This document shows, one piece after another, positions 49,001 through 60,800 of a stretch of DNA of 64,000 bases; the first letter of the stretch is position 1, and each line of letters opens with the position of its first letter. The notes below the pieces were generated by a model, which saw only the letters and a program-made list of their open reading frames with translations, did not search any database and was not told where the DNA came from. Source of the stretch: Argentina anserina (taxonomy: Eukaryota; Streptophyta; Magnoliopsida; Rosales; Rosaceae); assembly GCF_933775445.1 (NCBI RefSeq), contig NC_065873.1, positions 28,644,001 to 28,708,000 of the forward strand, read 5' to 3'. Position numbers and translations under genes: made by a program.

Positions 49001-51852
49001 TTTTATGGCATAGGTTAAGAGCATCGACGCGTTGGTCACACGTCGCTTTGCTTTCCACAAGAAACGCTGCATTCGCTAAAGTTTTTAGCTATGATCATCA
49101 CACTAAGGGCTCACCACCCTTCCCATCCTCTCAAATCTATTTGATTGGATATCGTTGGAGAGTTCACCTCCACGACTTTGATGATTTCGTTTTTCATATC
49201 TACTGGGATCGTCGTTGAACATATTATTCCTCATTAACATTCACTATACGATCTAGCAGAGCTCGGACTTGGTTATGGGTACTAACCTGCCGATTTTTGT
49301 ATGGAGATATGTAATAATGTTGCATGCAGCGACACTTATTCGTTTCAGACCCACAACTTGCCAAGCGTTTAATGCGTACCAGATGGTCACTGGATACGGT
49401 CCCAACGTTCTTTTCACTAACGCCTATTTGGTTAAAGTTATTTATGTGCCTCTATTATAGTTATCTCAATGGGTCTACTTGAAACGATTAAGTATTCTGG
49501 TTGGTTATGATTTATGAATCACCAACACTTGTCCGCTATTTCCAATCTACAATCGTTGATCTCTATCCTGCGATATTAGCAGACGGTCACTTTGATGAGA
49601 CATACTTCCCGTCGTTAGGGGGAGATATGGAATGCTCCATTCTGGTTTTAACGCCAGGAATTGACGTGGTGTAGCACTATGTCTCATTAAGATCCCGCAC
49701 TACTCAAAGTGAGCAAATGTGCAACGCATTATCGACCTCCAGAAAGTCAAAGATTCGATGCTCAATGACTTTACCGATATTGCGAAAGTGACCAGATCGC
49801 ACATCAATGTTGTGATGTGCCGGTAAGGTTGGAACTCTCAGAATATGGGAGAATTTCATATGACCTGGTCCTAGCACCGTTGGCACCATCCCTGACAGTG
49901 GGAAGGAAGCCGGCGATGGCACCATCGTATGCTGTGGTGTTGTCGGCGCCCGTGGCATTGCACCACAAAACAAGGGCGGCAAACGCAAAGATGGACTAGT
50001 AAGGGTCATAGCTTCGGTCTTGGCTCCTACCTAGATGAGGGGGAGACCATTATTCTCTAGAATCAAATCTAGAAAGAAGCGAAGTGCGTAGGCACAAGTA
50101 TTTCGCCCATCATCAAGAGATATCCTCTAAACATGTGTATCAACTAAGTTTCTGTGGGACGCTACAGACTCCTTTTGTTGATGTTAGAGAAGAATAGAAA
50201 TCTCACGAATTGATCGTATACAGCGCGCGCGTGTGTTTAATGTATTGATCTCCCATGATTGATGATGTATTCGCTTATACTCTTATTCCGTTGTAAAGCA
50301 TCAACGATGAGCAACTTGACCGAAGTGGAAAGAATCAATACAAGCTGAACTAGACTTGTTATGTTGGTCGTTGTTCGTAAGTGTAATGAGAAAGATGAAG
50401 TCATGCGATATACGCAGGACTTATGGCGCAAAGATTGTCTCATTATCCTAGTATTGAGTACGATGAGTTATATTCTCTCGTTATGGACATAATTGTTTTC
50501 CGCTACTTGATCAGTAGTAGTGTCCATGAAAACTGATTTGCAGCATATGATAAGTGGTCATAGAATATCTGTAAATGGATCTTGACGCAGATATGAGAGT
50601 GCCCGAGGGACTTTAAATGCCTCCAGACCAAGGAGAGTTTATGTAATGAGATTGCGACGTTCGAGAGAACGTGGTACAATCGGTTGCAAGAACTCATACC
50701 CATATGTGTTCATATGAAGCTAATTCTTGATTCTCTATTCCGTCTAAGTATAGATGATGAAGAGATTCAATGAGCTATACATTCATGCATGCTAGTGTTG
50801 TTGGGACACTATTGCTTTCGTTATGACGTGATTAACTATGCGCCTATGCATTGTCATTGGACTTGCATTGCTTCTTTGACATGGGTTTAGTTCTACACTT
50901 AGTGAACCAACACAAATCTTATCCACACCAACGCCGCCAGCAGCTCCAGCAACATCAACGTACGCCTTGGTGTAGCAGTCGACACTGGTAGCGTAGAGGA
51001 TGCGTACGGTTCCGTCTTGGACCAAAATCAGTCCTTCATTGGTCTATTCCCCCATTCTTTTTGCGAAAGACACATTAAATGTGACAAATCAGAATCTGTC
51101 CAGTTTCGTAGGTCAACTTCAACGAGACCTACAGGACAGCTCGCTCGATGAAATATGGTGAAATTGGTACCATTGGAAAGGTCTATGTGTCTACTTTCCA
51201 GGGACATCAACTTTGCGTTCATAGCTATCATATTGAGTGAGTTATGGCCGTTTTAGCAAAGTAGGACAGTTATGTCCGGAAATTTGCAAGTCAGTCAACT
51301 TCGACAGAGCATTGTGAACTGCTCCGATCGAATGAGGTTGTGAACCTTATGTCACTGGAAAGCCACGGGTGTCTACTTTTCATAACATTTTACGGTTCGC
51401 TGATACCTATTTTGACGAATAAGTTATGGCCGTTTAAGTGAGTGAAGATCATTCTATCCGAGAATCTGATTTTCATTGCAAACTCTTGTTTTGAGTTGTT
51501 ATGCAATCTTGTTTCCTAAGATCTAAGTTTGGCTAAGTATAGCATGTATGATCTAAGGATGTGTGGCTAGATTAATGATTAATCATTAGCCCAAGACTAC
51601 GTTTGAGAAGTATGTAATGAACGTTGTATACGTTGTTCTTTGTACTCCATGATTATGGCACTAATCAGGGGGAGTTATTTCGTAGACTTCAGGGGGAGTC
51701 TACCTCACATGATGCTATCAAATGTAGACGGTGCGTTGTGCTATTTTTCCCTTCGATCAAGCTTTTGTTTTTACCCAAGAGGTTTTTATTTTGCTTGACA
51801 AGGTTTTTACCGAGGCAACGATGTGTGCACCATGCAACCTAGGCATGCAACA

Positions 51853-51862
51853 CAAGGGGGAG
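51853..51862 (+). other. Polypurine tract of the LTR element
   Basis: CAAGGGGGAG sits immediately before the 3' LTR, the place where plus-strand DNA synthesis is primed. Two similar AGGGGGAG tracts lie upstream near 51668 and 51692. Confidence 0.75.
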
Positions 51863-52046
51863 TGTTCCGGGAGAATTACTATTCTACCTTTGTGTGTGTC
51901 TTAGCCTAATAGGTTTCCTGTTAGGAGATAGATTAGCATCTCCGTAATAGATTAGGACTCTGAATCCTACGGGATTGTGGTTTTGTAATGCCTATATATA
52001 GGCCCCCATATCATTCAATAATACACAATTATTTCATCCTGAAACA
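51863..52046 (+). repeat. 3' LTR of the Copia-type element
   Basis: 184 bases matching the 5' LTR except at four positions; followed by the ATAAG duplication. Confidence 0.92.
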
Positions 52047-52198
52047 ATAAGTTATTAATTAATTGATAAAATAATATATTATTAATTAATTAATATATTA
52101 TTAATTAATTAATATATTATTAATTTATCGATATATTAATCTCATTAAAATAATAAATTTTCACAGTTATGAACCTATTAATTTAGAGAGGGTTTCTA

Positions 52199-52568
52199 AC
52201 TAACAATAAATCTAAAATACAGGCTAAGCAAGATGCATAAAGGTTTCATTAGACTAAGGCAATAGAGGACAGCTTGCTCTCCTGTCAATCAGGAATCAAT
52301 GGACAAAGAATCCTGTGCAAATAGTGTGCACCAGAATGGAAAACTTTCAACGTAAAAATTAAAAATAAACCTCGATGAAAGCATGTAGTATTCACCTTGG
52401 TTATCTAGTCAAAATGATATCAATACTTACAAATCCATGATCCTAATACATAACATAGAGGATGGGAAAAATAGCCACAACTTTCCCAATCAAGAGTATC
52501 CAAGATACTAAATAAACATGATACTTAATGCCTTCATTTCTAACATGACTGGAAAGCTTACATATAAG
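52199..52568. other. Spacer
   Basis: No gene or repeat supported. Confidence 0.35.
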
Positions 52569-52576
52569 CTTCCGTG

Positions 52577-53076
52577 CAGTGGCGGAATCAGAAATTGCAC
52601 TCTACTGAGGCACTCAAAAGTAGGAAAAAAGAGGGAAAAAAGAGGGAAAAAATTACATAGTTAATCTCTCTTCTTTTAGGTTAGTTTCGAAAACGATAAA
52701 AAAATATTAGTCAATGGTTTTTTTTTCATGTGCATATTATATTAATCAAACCTTCAATCATAAATAGTTATGAAACAATGAGAAATTTGCTAAGAAAAAG
52801 AAAGGAAGAAAGAATGTGTATGTTAATGGTGTTTTGTTAAGAAAAGAATAGAATTGATGTTGAAAAGTAAGCCAAACAGGCAAAAGTAAAACAAGAGAGA
52901 ACACATGGCAGGTTACATCACTCGAACTCTTAACCAACCCCAAACAGTGGTAAACCTCAGACCACTGGGGCAGTGGGGCACAGCAACTAACATTGCACAA
53001 TTATAGTCACTTTTATATGACCAAAATGCTTACTGGGGCACGTGATCCACCGTGGTTCACCATACCTCCGCCTCTG
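52577..53076. mobile_element. hAT-like miniature element with 8-bp target duplication
   Basis: A 500-bp segment begins CAGTGGCGGAATCAG and ends with the inverted form of CAGAGGCGGAGGTA (CCTCCGCCTCTG). The flanks are CTTCCGTG (52569-52576) and CTTACATG (53077-53084), an 8-bp duplication with two mismatches. The CAG.GGCGGA terminus and 8-bp duplication fit hAT. No transposase is encoded. Confidence 0.7.
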
Positions 53077-53084
53077 CTTACATG

Positions 53085-53618
53085 TCGATTATAGAAGAAA
53101 TTTGTAGCGGGTAAGTAGAACAACACAGACAATGAACAAGATGGCACATAACAAGATCGAAAGGGAAAACCATGAAACAGTCTGAAATTTAAGAAAACTA
53201 AAGCAGTCTCCTCCCTATTTCTAATCCACCGATGCTTTGATTATACAGTAAGTAGCTTGCAGTGTCTGCAAGTTAGAAAGATACTTTTAAGCACAAAATA
53301 AGTTCTTACAGAAAAGTAGTGACTGCCTTACTTAAAACAGCCAAGCAGGAGCCCAGATTTTATATCTCTACGTAGCTTGCTGGGTGTTCTATAAGGATTA
53401 TACTAAATGAGTTTAAACAAGAACAAACACCAGCAACAGTTGAGTTGAAATGATATTTACATTCAGAAGAAAATGAAGGTAGATAAAAACAATCTCAATT
53501 TCTTCTTCGAATCAACTATCAACTAATAAGCAACCAAAAACAACATAAATAGATTACAAATTAGAAAGAACAAAAGTAAAAGAGGGGGCAATGCATAAGA
53601 TTATTATACCAATTCGCT
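53085..53618. other. Spacer and 3' flank of the CIP8-type gene
   Basis: No separate gene. The right part probably holds the 3' untranslated region of the minus-strand RING gene. Confidence 0.4.
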
Positions 53619-54707
53619 TCAGCCGGAGACTGCATTATCTCCACCGGACCCCGAAGCTCCGGCACTCGCATTGCCAGCTTGCTTCTTCCTCTCCTCCTCG
53701 TACTCAGGATCATCGGTCGGCAGCTCATACCGGCAAACCGGGCACGAATTCCTCGAGCTCAGCCACGGCACAATGCAGTCACCATGATAGCCATGCCCGC
53801 ACGGCAGCTTCTTAGACATTTCATCAACATTAGCCACATCCTTGCATATGGCACACACCACAGCCTCATCCACCGCCGGTAATTCCGCCACGGCGGCTTT
53901 CGAAGCCGGCGGAGCTCCTCTCCTTCCACTGCCATCGCTCTCAGCTAAGGTCTGAAGCAAAGCTTCGTAGCCAGCTGCGTCGACGTAATCCTCGGGATTG
54001 CCAACGTAACGATCCGACTCGGGCATCTCGAAGCGTAGCTCGATGGAGTTGTCCTCCAGGCCCATCAGGATCTCGGCCCAATCCAGAATCCGGTTGCGGC
54101 CACTTCGGGACCGGGCCGCAATGTCTCGGATGCGGAGACGGAGAACATTGCGGCGACGTCTTCGGAGGCCTTCTTCGTCTCTCTCTTGGTCGTCTCCTTG
54201 ATTCTCTCTCTCCTCCTCCTCCTCATCTCGATCCGATCTGTCCTCCTCTTCTTCTTCTTCTTCTTCTTCTTCCTCCTCCGCCTCTTCAGCCTCCTCGTTT
54301 TCCACGCCGCCGCCGTTGTGGAACTCGACGCTGTGCGCGTCCTCGTCGTTGTCCCAGCCGTCGAGCTCAATCCTGAGGAAATCCTCCTCCGGGGTGGGGT
54401 TCTGAGGCAGGGGCGGCGGCGCGTCCTCGTCACCCGCCGCCTGCGCGATCAGCCGGAGGACCTGGAGGAAGGGGGAGCCGAAGGTGGGGTCGTCGTCGGC
54501 CTGATCGGAGGGACGGGAGAGAGGATCGGAGTGGGGGATGGATTCAACAAAGCCGTTCTTACACTCGTAGCAAACGACGTCGGGGACGGTCTCGACGGAG
54601 ACGCGCTTGTTGCAGTGGTAGCACCAGTACTCCTGCGGGGCCTCCTCCGTGTCTGTCTCGGTGTCGGAGACCGATCGCGGCGGCGAGTGAGGTGGAGCTT
54701 GGGCCAT
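53619..54707 (-). CDS. CIP8: RING-H2 E3 ubiquitin ligase, CIP8 type
   Basis: CIP8 is a ubiquitin ligase that interacts with COP1 and promotes turnover of light-signalling factors such as HY5. A single-exon frame gives 362 residues. The N-terminal zinc ribbon has Cys29/Cys32 (WCYHC) and Cys46/Cys49 (CYEC). A segment FLQVLRLIAQA follows, then a long Glu/Asp-rich stretch (about 120-185), the conserved block GRNRILDWAEILMGLEDNSI (about 210-230), NPEDYVDAAGYEALLQTLAE (about 246-265) and a RING-H2 domain running from CAICKD to CPVCRYEL (about 291-332) with all eight metal ligands (C..C, C.H..H..C, C..C). The match to Arabidopsis CIP8 is clear in each block. The Glu run is coded by a GAG/GAA microsatellite (about 54240-54290), so its length is likely variable. 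Confidence 0.9.
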   Translation of the reverse strand: MAQAPPHSPPRSVSDTETDTEEAPQEYWCYHCNKRVSVETVPDVVCYECKNGFVESIPHSDPLSRPSDQADDDPTFGSPFLQVLRLIAQAAGDEDAPPPLPQNPTPEEDFLRIELDGWDNDEDAHSVEFHNGGGVENEEAEEAEEEEEEEEEEEEDRSDRDEEEEERENQGDDQERDEEGLRRRRRNVLRLRIRDIAARSRSGRNRILDWAEILMGLEDNSIELRFEMPESDRYVGNPEDYVDAAGYEALLQTLAESDGSGRRGAPPASKAAVAELPAVDEAVVCAICKDVANVDEMSKKLPCGHGYHGDCIVPWLSSRNSCPVCRYELPTDDPEYEEERKKQAGNASAGASGSGGDNAVSG

Positions 54708-56129
54708 TTGTGGTGCTGTTGGTACGGCGGAGAGAGAAACCTGGTCAGAGAGAAGAAAGAGCGCAGAAAGTGCGGGAGGTGGAGATTAGGGTGCTTGAGG
54801 ACCTCTAGCTGTGAGAGTGTCAATTCTCTACGACTTCGGTGTTTTTCGGTGGGTCGTTTGTCTTTCGTTGTCAGACATTGGATGTGGTGAGGTGAAGTAG
54901 TCGACGGTTGAGATGTATTGGAGTGGAAAGTTGTTGGATGAGGTTAAAACAATGTTGCTTTGGTAAATTTTTGATTATTTACCCCGAACAAGGAAGTTGC
55001 CACCGAACTATTTTTCGTCGAACTTTTAAGACGGTAGCCCGGAGAAATTGGATGATAGTAACTAGAATTTGCTTAGGAGAGAGGCAAACTCAACGTTTTG
55101 TATTACTACCCTGACGGCATTAGAAAAGTGTGACTCGTTTAGGCATTTTATGGGATTATAAGCTAGAGAAACATCACGTACAATAAATTAAGCTACCCTA
55201 ATACATCATAATACATTGATACTATCGTATATCATTCATCATATCTTATAATATGCAACGATTGTTAATATGTGATGAACCGAAGTCCATCAAATAAATA
55301 ATCATTTTCTTCAAGATCGTATTTTAGAGAGTTGCGTATTCTTTTTTGTTAACGTATACAAAATTTAATCTGTTTTGTGTGTTTTTCTTTCCCCAAATAC
55401 ATGGTCAATGACCTCCATTAACATGCTTTATACCTCCATTAGCATGCTTTATTACATCAACCTTTGCTCATCTATCACACTTTTTACAATTTTCACAAAG
55501 TCATGTCACAGTCTCTAGTCTCTACCCGTTTCAACATCCACTATGGTCATACTAGAGGTCATTAAACTTGATAATTTTCCAATTGCATTCGATAAATTGG
55601 AAGATTAGACAATTTGTTCGAATAAAGTATACAAATATCATCGCTTCATCTTGGGAAAATTATATTCTTCTCAAGCTTCTTGAAGCATGTTTAAACTTGC
55701 CCCATTCTCATCTTATAACAAAGCTCACAATTCAAACTCAAACCCCACTTCTCTCCAATATTAACAAAGGAGTGTAACCTGATTCCGGTATAACTACGGC
55801 CGCCGGTGACATTGTTTGGTTGGAATTGCATTATACGCCGTGATGGTTTCACGGTTCTCCATGATTCCACAATATGCAAACCAACGTTTTATTGATAAAA
55901 TAGGTCATGTACAAAACATTTCTGTTCCACCCCAACAATACAAAACAACCCAAACCCCCTAATCTTATAACAAATTAAACAATACCAAAAGAGCAAACCC
56001 TGTCTATCTACATCTGTATGCTTCCCGTAGGCAAAGCTCAGCTTACTCCACACAGACCAAAATGAAAACGAAGACTCAAAGCAGATATTTTACATTGTTC
56101 AACACTTGAAGAAAACCGAGCCATCTTCT
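54708..56129. other. CIP8 promoter side and 3' flank of the next minus-strand gene
   Basis: The first 150 bases past the CIP8 start are its leader. The rest is AT-rich with no supported gene. It includes a short tandem duplication described separately. Confidence 0.45.
55411..55452. repeat. 21-bp tandem duplication
   Basis: Two copies of a unit beginning ACCTCCATTA and ending CATGCTTTAT, with one mismatch. Confidence 0.8.
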
Positions 56130-56462
56130 TCATGTAGAACTATAACTTACTAGCTGCTCGGGAAGCCTAAACCGAACCTGAGAAGCCGACGACTGGACGG
56201 CGAAGCCATGCCAGCAAATCCCACCTTTGCAACTCTCGTGAACATCGTCGTCATCGTCGCGGAAAACTGCGTACGTGGGTTTACGAGACACATCCCACAT
56301 CAGCGTCAGAACCAGGATAAGGCAAACCACGACGGTGGAGGCGATTAACACAAAGCAGCCGCCGAAGCTCCGACCGGAGACCACCCCGTAGGCCTTGATT
56401 CCGGCGATGACTGCCACATAGATCGTCGTCAAGTTCCCCACCACCGCGTCAGAAACCGCCAT
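56130..56462 (-). CDS. Small plant membrane protein of unknown function
   Basis: A single-exon frame of 110 residues. The start MAVSDAVVGNLTTIYVAVIA, a Gly-rich turn and two hydrophobic helices (about 11-31 and 34-56) match a widespread family of small uncharacterised plant membrane proteins. After WDVSRKPTYAVFRD comes an acidic DDDDDV stretch and a polar tail with two Cys (about 78-84). The first helix may act as a signal anchor. No function is known to me. Confidence 0.75.
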   Translation of the reverse strand: MAVSDAVVGNLTTIYVAVIAGIKAYGVVSGRSFGGCFVLIASTVVVCLILVLTLMWDVSRKPTYAVFRDDDDDVHESCKGGICWHGFAVQSSASQVRFRLPEQLVSYSST

Positions 56463-57828
56463 TTTGGTTTCGGAGAAAGAAGAGAAAACAGAGAGTTGAT
56501 TTAGAGCTGTTAATTAATTGACGAGTCCGGGTTGGCGGCTATTTAAAAGAGATTAGGAATTAAAATGGGTCCACTCACTAAGTGAATTAAGCAAACTTGG
56601 CTTATGAACCGCAAAAAATCTGCAAGGATTAATTGGAACTTAGAAATTAAGGCTTATTATTTGGTGAATGAATCTTCTTGGGAATATTTTCGTACTCATG
56701 ATTATCATAATAAGAGGATGAAAACAACATTGTACAGATGATCTGAACTCTGGGTGTCAGAGACAGATTAGCTTCTTATCTACAGTTTTCGGTAGAAGGG
56801 AGTTGTTGTCGTACACACACCCGCCAAAAAAATGTGTAATTCCTCAGTTCTTGAAGTAAAGAGTTAATAAGAGGGAATGGTGTGATTCCATTCTTTCGCG
56901 TAACATGTAATCGGCACTGATCGTAAAGTAGGTCCTGAAGTAATGTTGATCATGCACTCATACCTTCATATAGATCGCAAGGAGTTGAAGTTAACGATGA
57001 TACCAACTGTACTATCCTTGAAATGCACGAAAGGTTTCCATAAATGGACCTCAAAATTCATCTTATTTACAAAACAATATCGACCGTTGGTACGAGGTGT
57101 ATAACATGTATTGATGTATATTAGAAATTTTCTCTCAAAATTCACGATCAATTCTCAATTCAACCACAGCTAAAACTACCAATTGTGTGTTTTTGTATCC
57201 TCAAAATCAATGGATGAAAGAACACCTCTCAATAAGTGATGCATCCATCGTACAAGCACGCGAAAGTCCTCGGTATCCAAATGTACGCACCAAAACTCTT
57301 TGGATAGGATATACATATCCGATTATCCTCGAATTGTATTGTTGATCAGACAGAAAATCCATATAATTGTACTAGTCCATTTGTCTATGGACCACAATAA
57401 TTGGGCCTAAATCAGTTTAAGCGTGCTAAAACAACGACCACCCCACTAAATAATGTCCAAGTTGCTGAGTATTTAATTCAACTCCGGTAACTGCAAAACC
57501 CGAAATCCGATCACAAAACAAAGACGGTCAAAACAATAGGCCGAACTGTGAATGGCCACAAAAAGCACAGAAAAGAAAACGGGCGTGAAACACAATCAGA
57601 TGGGAACACAATTGTCTTTGCAAAGAAAATACATGACATAATAGTCTCTGGAACTTGTTAACTAATGGGAACAAAATTCAGGCTATATGATTACAGTACA
57701 CCTATTATCTAAAGTCTTAACTTAAAAAAACGGAATCAAAATGAGCAATGCAGTGATTTCCGCTTCTCTAAAGGCTGCTGAACCATGAAAGGCCAAAAAG
57801 CTCATTAGGGGTAAAAGTATTAAGAAAC
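56463..57828. other. Promoter of the small membrane protein gene and 3' flank of HSP90-7
   Basis: No gene supported. The first 60 bases are the leader of the small gene. The last 200-250 bases before 57829 are probably HSP90-7 3' untranslated sequence. Confidence 0.45.
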
Positions 57829-60800
57829 CTACAACTCGTCCTTCAGTGAATCTTCATAAGCAGCTTCCGCCTCCGGGGTAGCTTCGTCTGCAGGAGTTTC
57901 AGCCTCAGCTGGTTCTTCGGTATCATCTTCCTCCTCAACTGCAGCATCAGGGTTGATCTTTAGGCTAGACTTCACTGAATCGTAGATGCGGGAAGCAAAA
58001 TCCTTCGGGTCAGGAAGTACAAAGCCACTCTCCATGAGTGCAGTCTGGTAAATAAGCTGTGCTGTGTGCTTGACACTCTCATCCTGAAATAGCAAGCCAA
58101 TTGAGGCAAAGATAAACAAACCAAACAAAGCAAAACTATAGGCAAACTTGTTATACTTAACATGTTACTGAATAATAGTGCAAGGGGAAAGAAGCCTAGA
58201 ACATACCTCAGGATTCTTTACTACTCTCTCCCTGAGCTCCTTGATGATTGGGTGCCTTGGATTAATCTCAAGTACCCTCTTCCCGCGCATGTATGCTTGC
58301 TTGGCAGAATCCGACAAAGTCTGAGACTGCATGATCTTCTCCATGTTTGAACTCCATCCAAACTTTGAAGTAACAACGACGCATGGTGTGTCAGCCAATC
58401 GGTTGGACAGCTTCACATCATCGACATTGTCACTGGCAAGAGCACCCTTCCACCATTTAGTAAGTTCCTTGAATGATTCCTTAAGTTCCTTATCTTTCGA
58501 GTCTTTACCGAGTTTCAAACCCTCCTTTGATACATTCTGGAATTTCTTGTCTTCATAGTCCATCAAGTATTGCATCAAATATTCATCAACTGGATCGGTG
58601 AAAAAGATAACCTGCAGTTCCGGATAAAAATACAGATGAAATTAATGCACACCTTTCTTATGATCCAAATAGAATAACTGGGTAGAGACAAAAGGAATGG
58701 AGGTATTTCTCTACCTCGTAACCTTTCTTCTTGAGCCGCTCAAGGAAAGGAGAGTTATCCAATTGTTCCTTGCTGGTTCCAGTAAGGTAGAATATGTCCT
58801 TCTGCCCAGATTTCATCCTTGAAATGTACTGGTCCAGTGAAGTGAGTTTGCCATCTGATTTGGTGCTGTCAAAGAGTTGCAAATTAACCAGTCAGCCCAT
58901 GCAAAGACTACAGAAAAAGGTTTTTAGAAAGTAAATATTAAAAACTAGCAGAAAACTCTATATTGAATAACACATTTACCTCTCAAATCTTAGAAGTTTT
59001 GCCAAACGGTTTCTGTTGGCCGCGTCTTCAATAATACCAAGTTTAACAGACTTGCCAAATTCGTTCCAGAATCTTGTATATTGGCCTCTCTTTTCATCAT
59101 CATCATCATCAGACTTCTCAACATCTGCTTTCAAAATTCAACACCAAACAAAAGTGAATTATTAAGTATCTGTCCCGAGTAACATCTTCACAGGTATAGA
59201 AACTGAGCATGCAGCTCAGATTTTCTATGACGATAATGAGTGCAACCAGTGTTATTAACACGATGATAATGATACAGTGTTATACTTGGATACCATACCT
59301 TTCTTGTTCTTGTCATTGGACTCATCAGGATCTTCTTCGGCGAGTTTACGGATCATATCAAGGGCTTTCCGGATAAGTTTTTTCTTGATTGTTTTTAAGC
59401 TGCTGTGTGCTTGAAGCATTTCTCGTGATACATTGAGCGGCAAGGTGTCGGAATCAACAAGACCCTGATCAAAGAGCAAACAGATAAGTATTTGCAAACA
59501 AACCAATAGAAACAGGTGAGAAAGAAATAACCATACTGAGCATTACCTTCAAAAAGCTCAGATACTTGGGCAAAAGCTCATCGAATTCATCTGATATGAA
59601 AACTCTTCGAACAAACAACTTGAAATTGGCTTTGTTAGCATTATAGTAGCTCTCATATAGATCATGTGGAGCCTTAGGAGGAATAAACAAGAGAGCCTTG
59701 AATTCTACATCGCCTTCAGCGGTAAAGTGGCTCCATGATAAAGGCTTGTCCTCACTGAAATCCTGGGGAAAAAAGATTACAAAATATATGAACAATTGAT
59801 GGGACGAATAGGCGGAGTGATTCAACATTATAAAATATAAAAATATAAAAACAAAAACAAAAGTCACGCAACCAGCAAGTTACCTTGGCAAGGGTATGAT
59901 AAAATTTGTTGTACTCTTCATCAGTCACCTCCTTTGGATTCCGCAACCATATTGCTTTAACATCATTTAGAAGTTCCCATTCCTGACTTGTTTCCTTCAC
60001 TGTCTTTGTCTTTGGTTTCTTCTCGGCATCTTCATCTTCAGTTTTCTCAGCATCCTCTTCAGTTTCTTCCTCAGACGAGGTGCTTTCAGCTGTTCACAAT
60101 GGTTGAGTTGGAGCAATGAGCAATAATGTGCAAGATATGAGCCAAAATAAATAGAATTTTAAAGGAATCTGAGATAAAGCTAGCATACATGATTCCTCTT
60201 CCTCATCGGCAGGAACTTCCACATCAACCTCTTTGGTTGACCAGATATAGATGGGGAAGTTGATAAATTCAGAATATTTCTTCACCAATTCCTGCAAGAA
60301 TAAATTATCTCCTTATCATGAGATACCATCTTAGCCTCATAATACAAACATTAATTTTACAGGGAAAAAAATGATGGGCCTCTAACAATTATAGAGAGAG
60401 AATGTTATTCAGTTTTATAAGCGTAAAGTATGGGAGTAAAAAAAAATTCTAATATGGTGGTAGCAAATGAAAATGTGGGCAAACCAACATGAATGATGGT
60501 TCAGGTGAAAACTACATAATCACAGTTTGAATATTTCTGAGTCAACTCACCTTTAACTTGCTCTCTTCCAAATATTCTCCTGCTTCTTTTTTGAGGTGCA
60601 ATCTAATTTCAGTACCACGTCCAAGTGGCTCATTATATGTATCCTCGGAAATTATAAAAGAACCATCAGCCTTTGACTCCCATACATGCCTGACACCCAA
60701 GAAAATTATACAAACATTACTCACCATAAAATATAACTACTTCCGAGCAACACAAACTCAAATTGTCAGTAAGTTGCACAAAAGTCTTACTGTTTGTCAT

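Larger units (their letters stand above)
45468..52046 (+). mobile_element. Ty1/Copia-type LTR retrotransposon, non-autonomous or decayed
   Basis: A 6579-bp element bounded by two 184-bp LTRs and a perfect 5-bp target duplication ATAAG (45463-45467 and 52047-52051). The LTRs begin TGTTCC and end AAACA, with a TATA-like run near 45598. A candidate primer site follows the 5' LTR and a purine tract precedes the 3' LTR. Coding traces on the plus strand come in Copia order: integrase zinc-region-like and catalytic start (48794-49018), integrase C-terminal part (49269-49460), then broken reverse-transcriptase phrases (about 50560-50720, including a WYNRLQEL-like fragment). All are short and interrupted by stops and frame changes; no gag, protease or RNase H frame could be recognised. 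It cannot encode its own mobility proteins. Confidence 0.9.
44934..52198. mobile_element. AT-rich inverted-repeat segment that appears to host the LTR element
   Basis: On the left (44934-45000) the sequence reads TAGAATCTCGTAAATTAATA and on the right (ending 52198) the other strand reads TAGAAACCCTCTCTAAATTA. Both sides share phrases such as TAAATTAATA and TTTCATTAAAATAATA-like stretches in a very AT-rich setting. This would make the LTR retrotransposon nested inside an older inverted-repeat element of roughly 700 bases. AT-rich sequence matches easily by chance, so the call is tentative. Confidence 0.35.

Noticed and set aside
54186..54890. 234-codon plus-strand frame with Leu/Phe run
   Set aside because: It is antisense to CIP8, and the Phe run is the mirror of the acidic GAG/GAA microsatellite.
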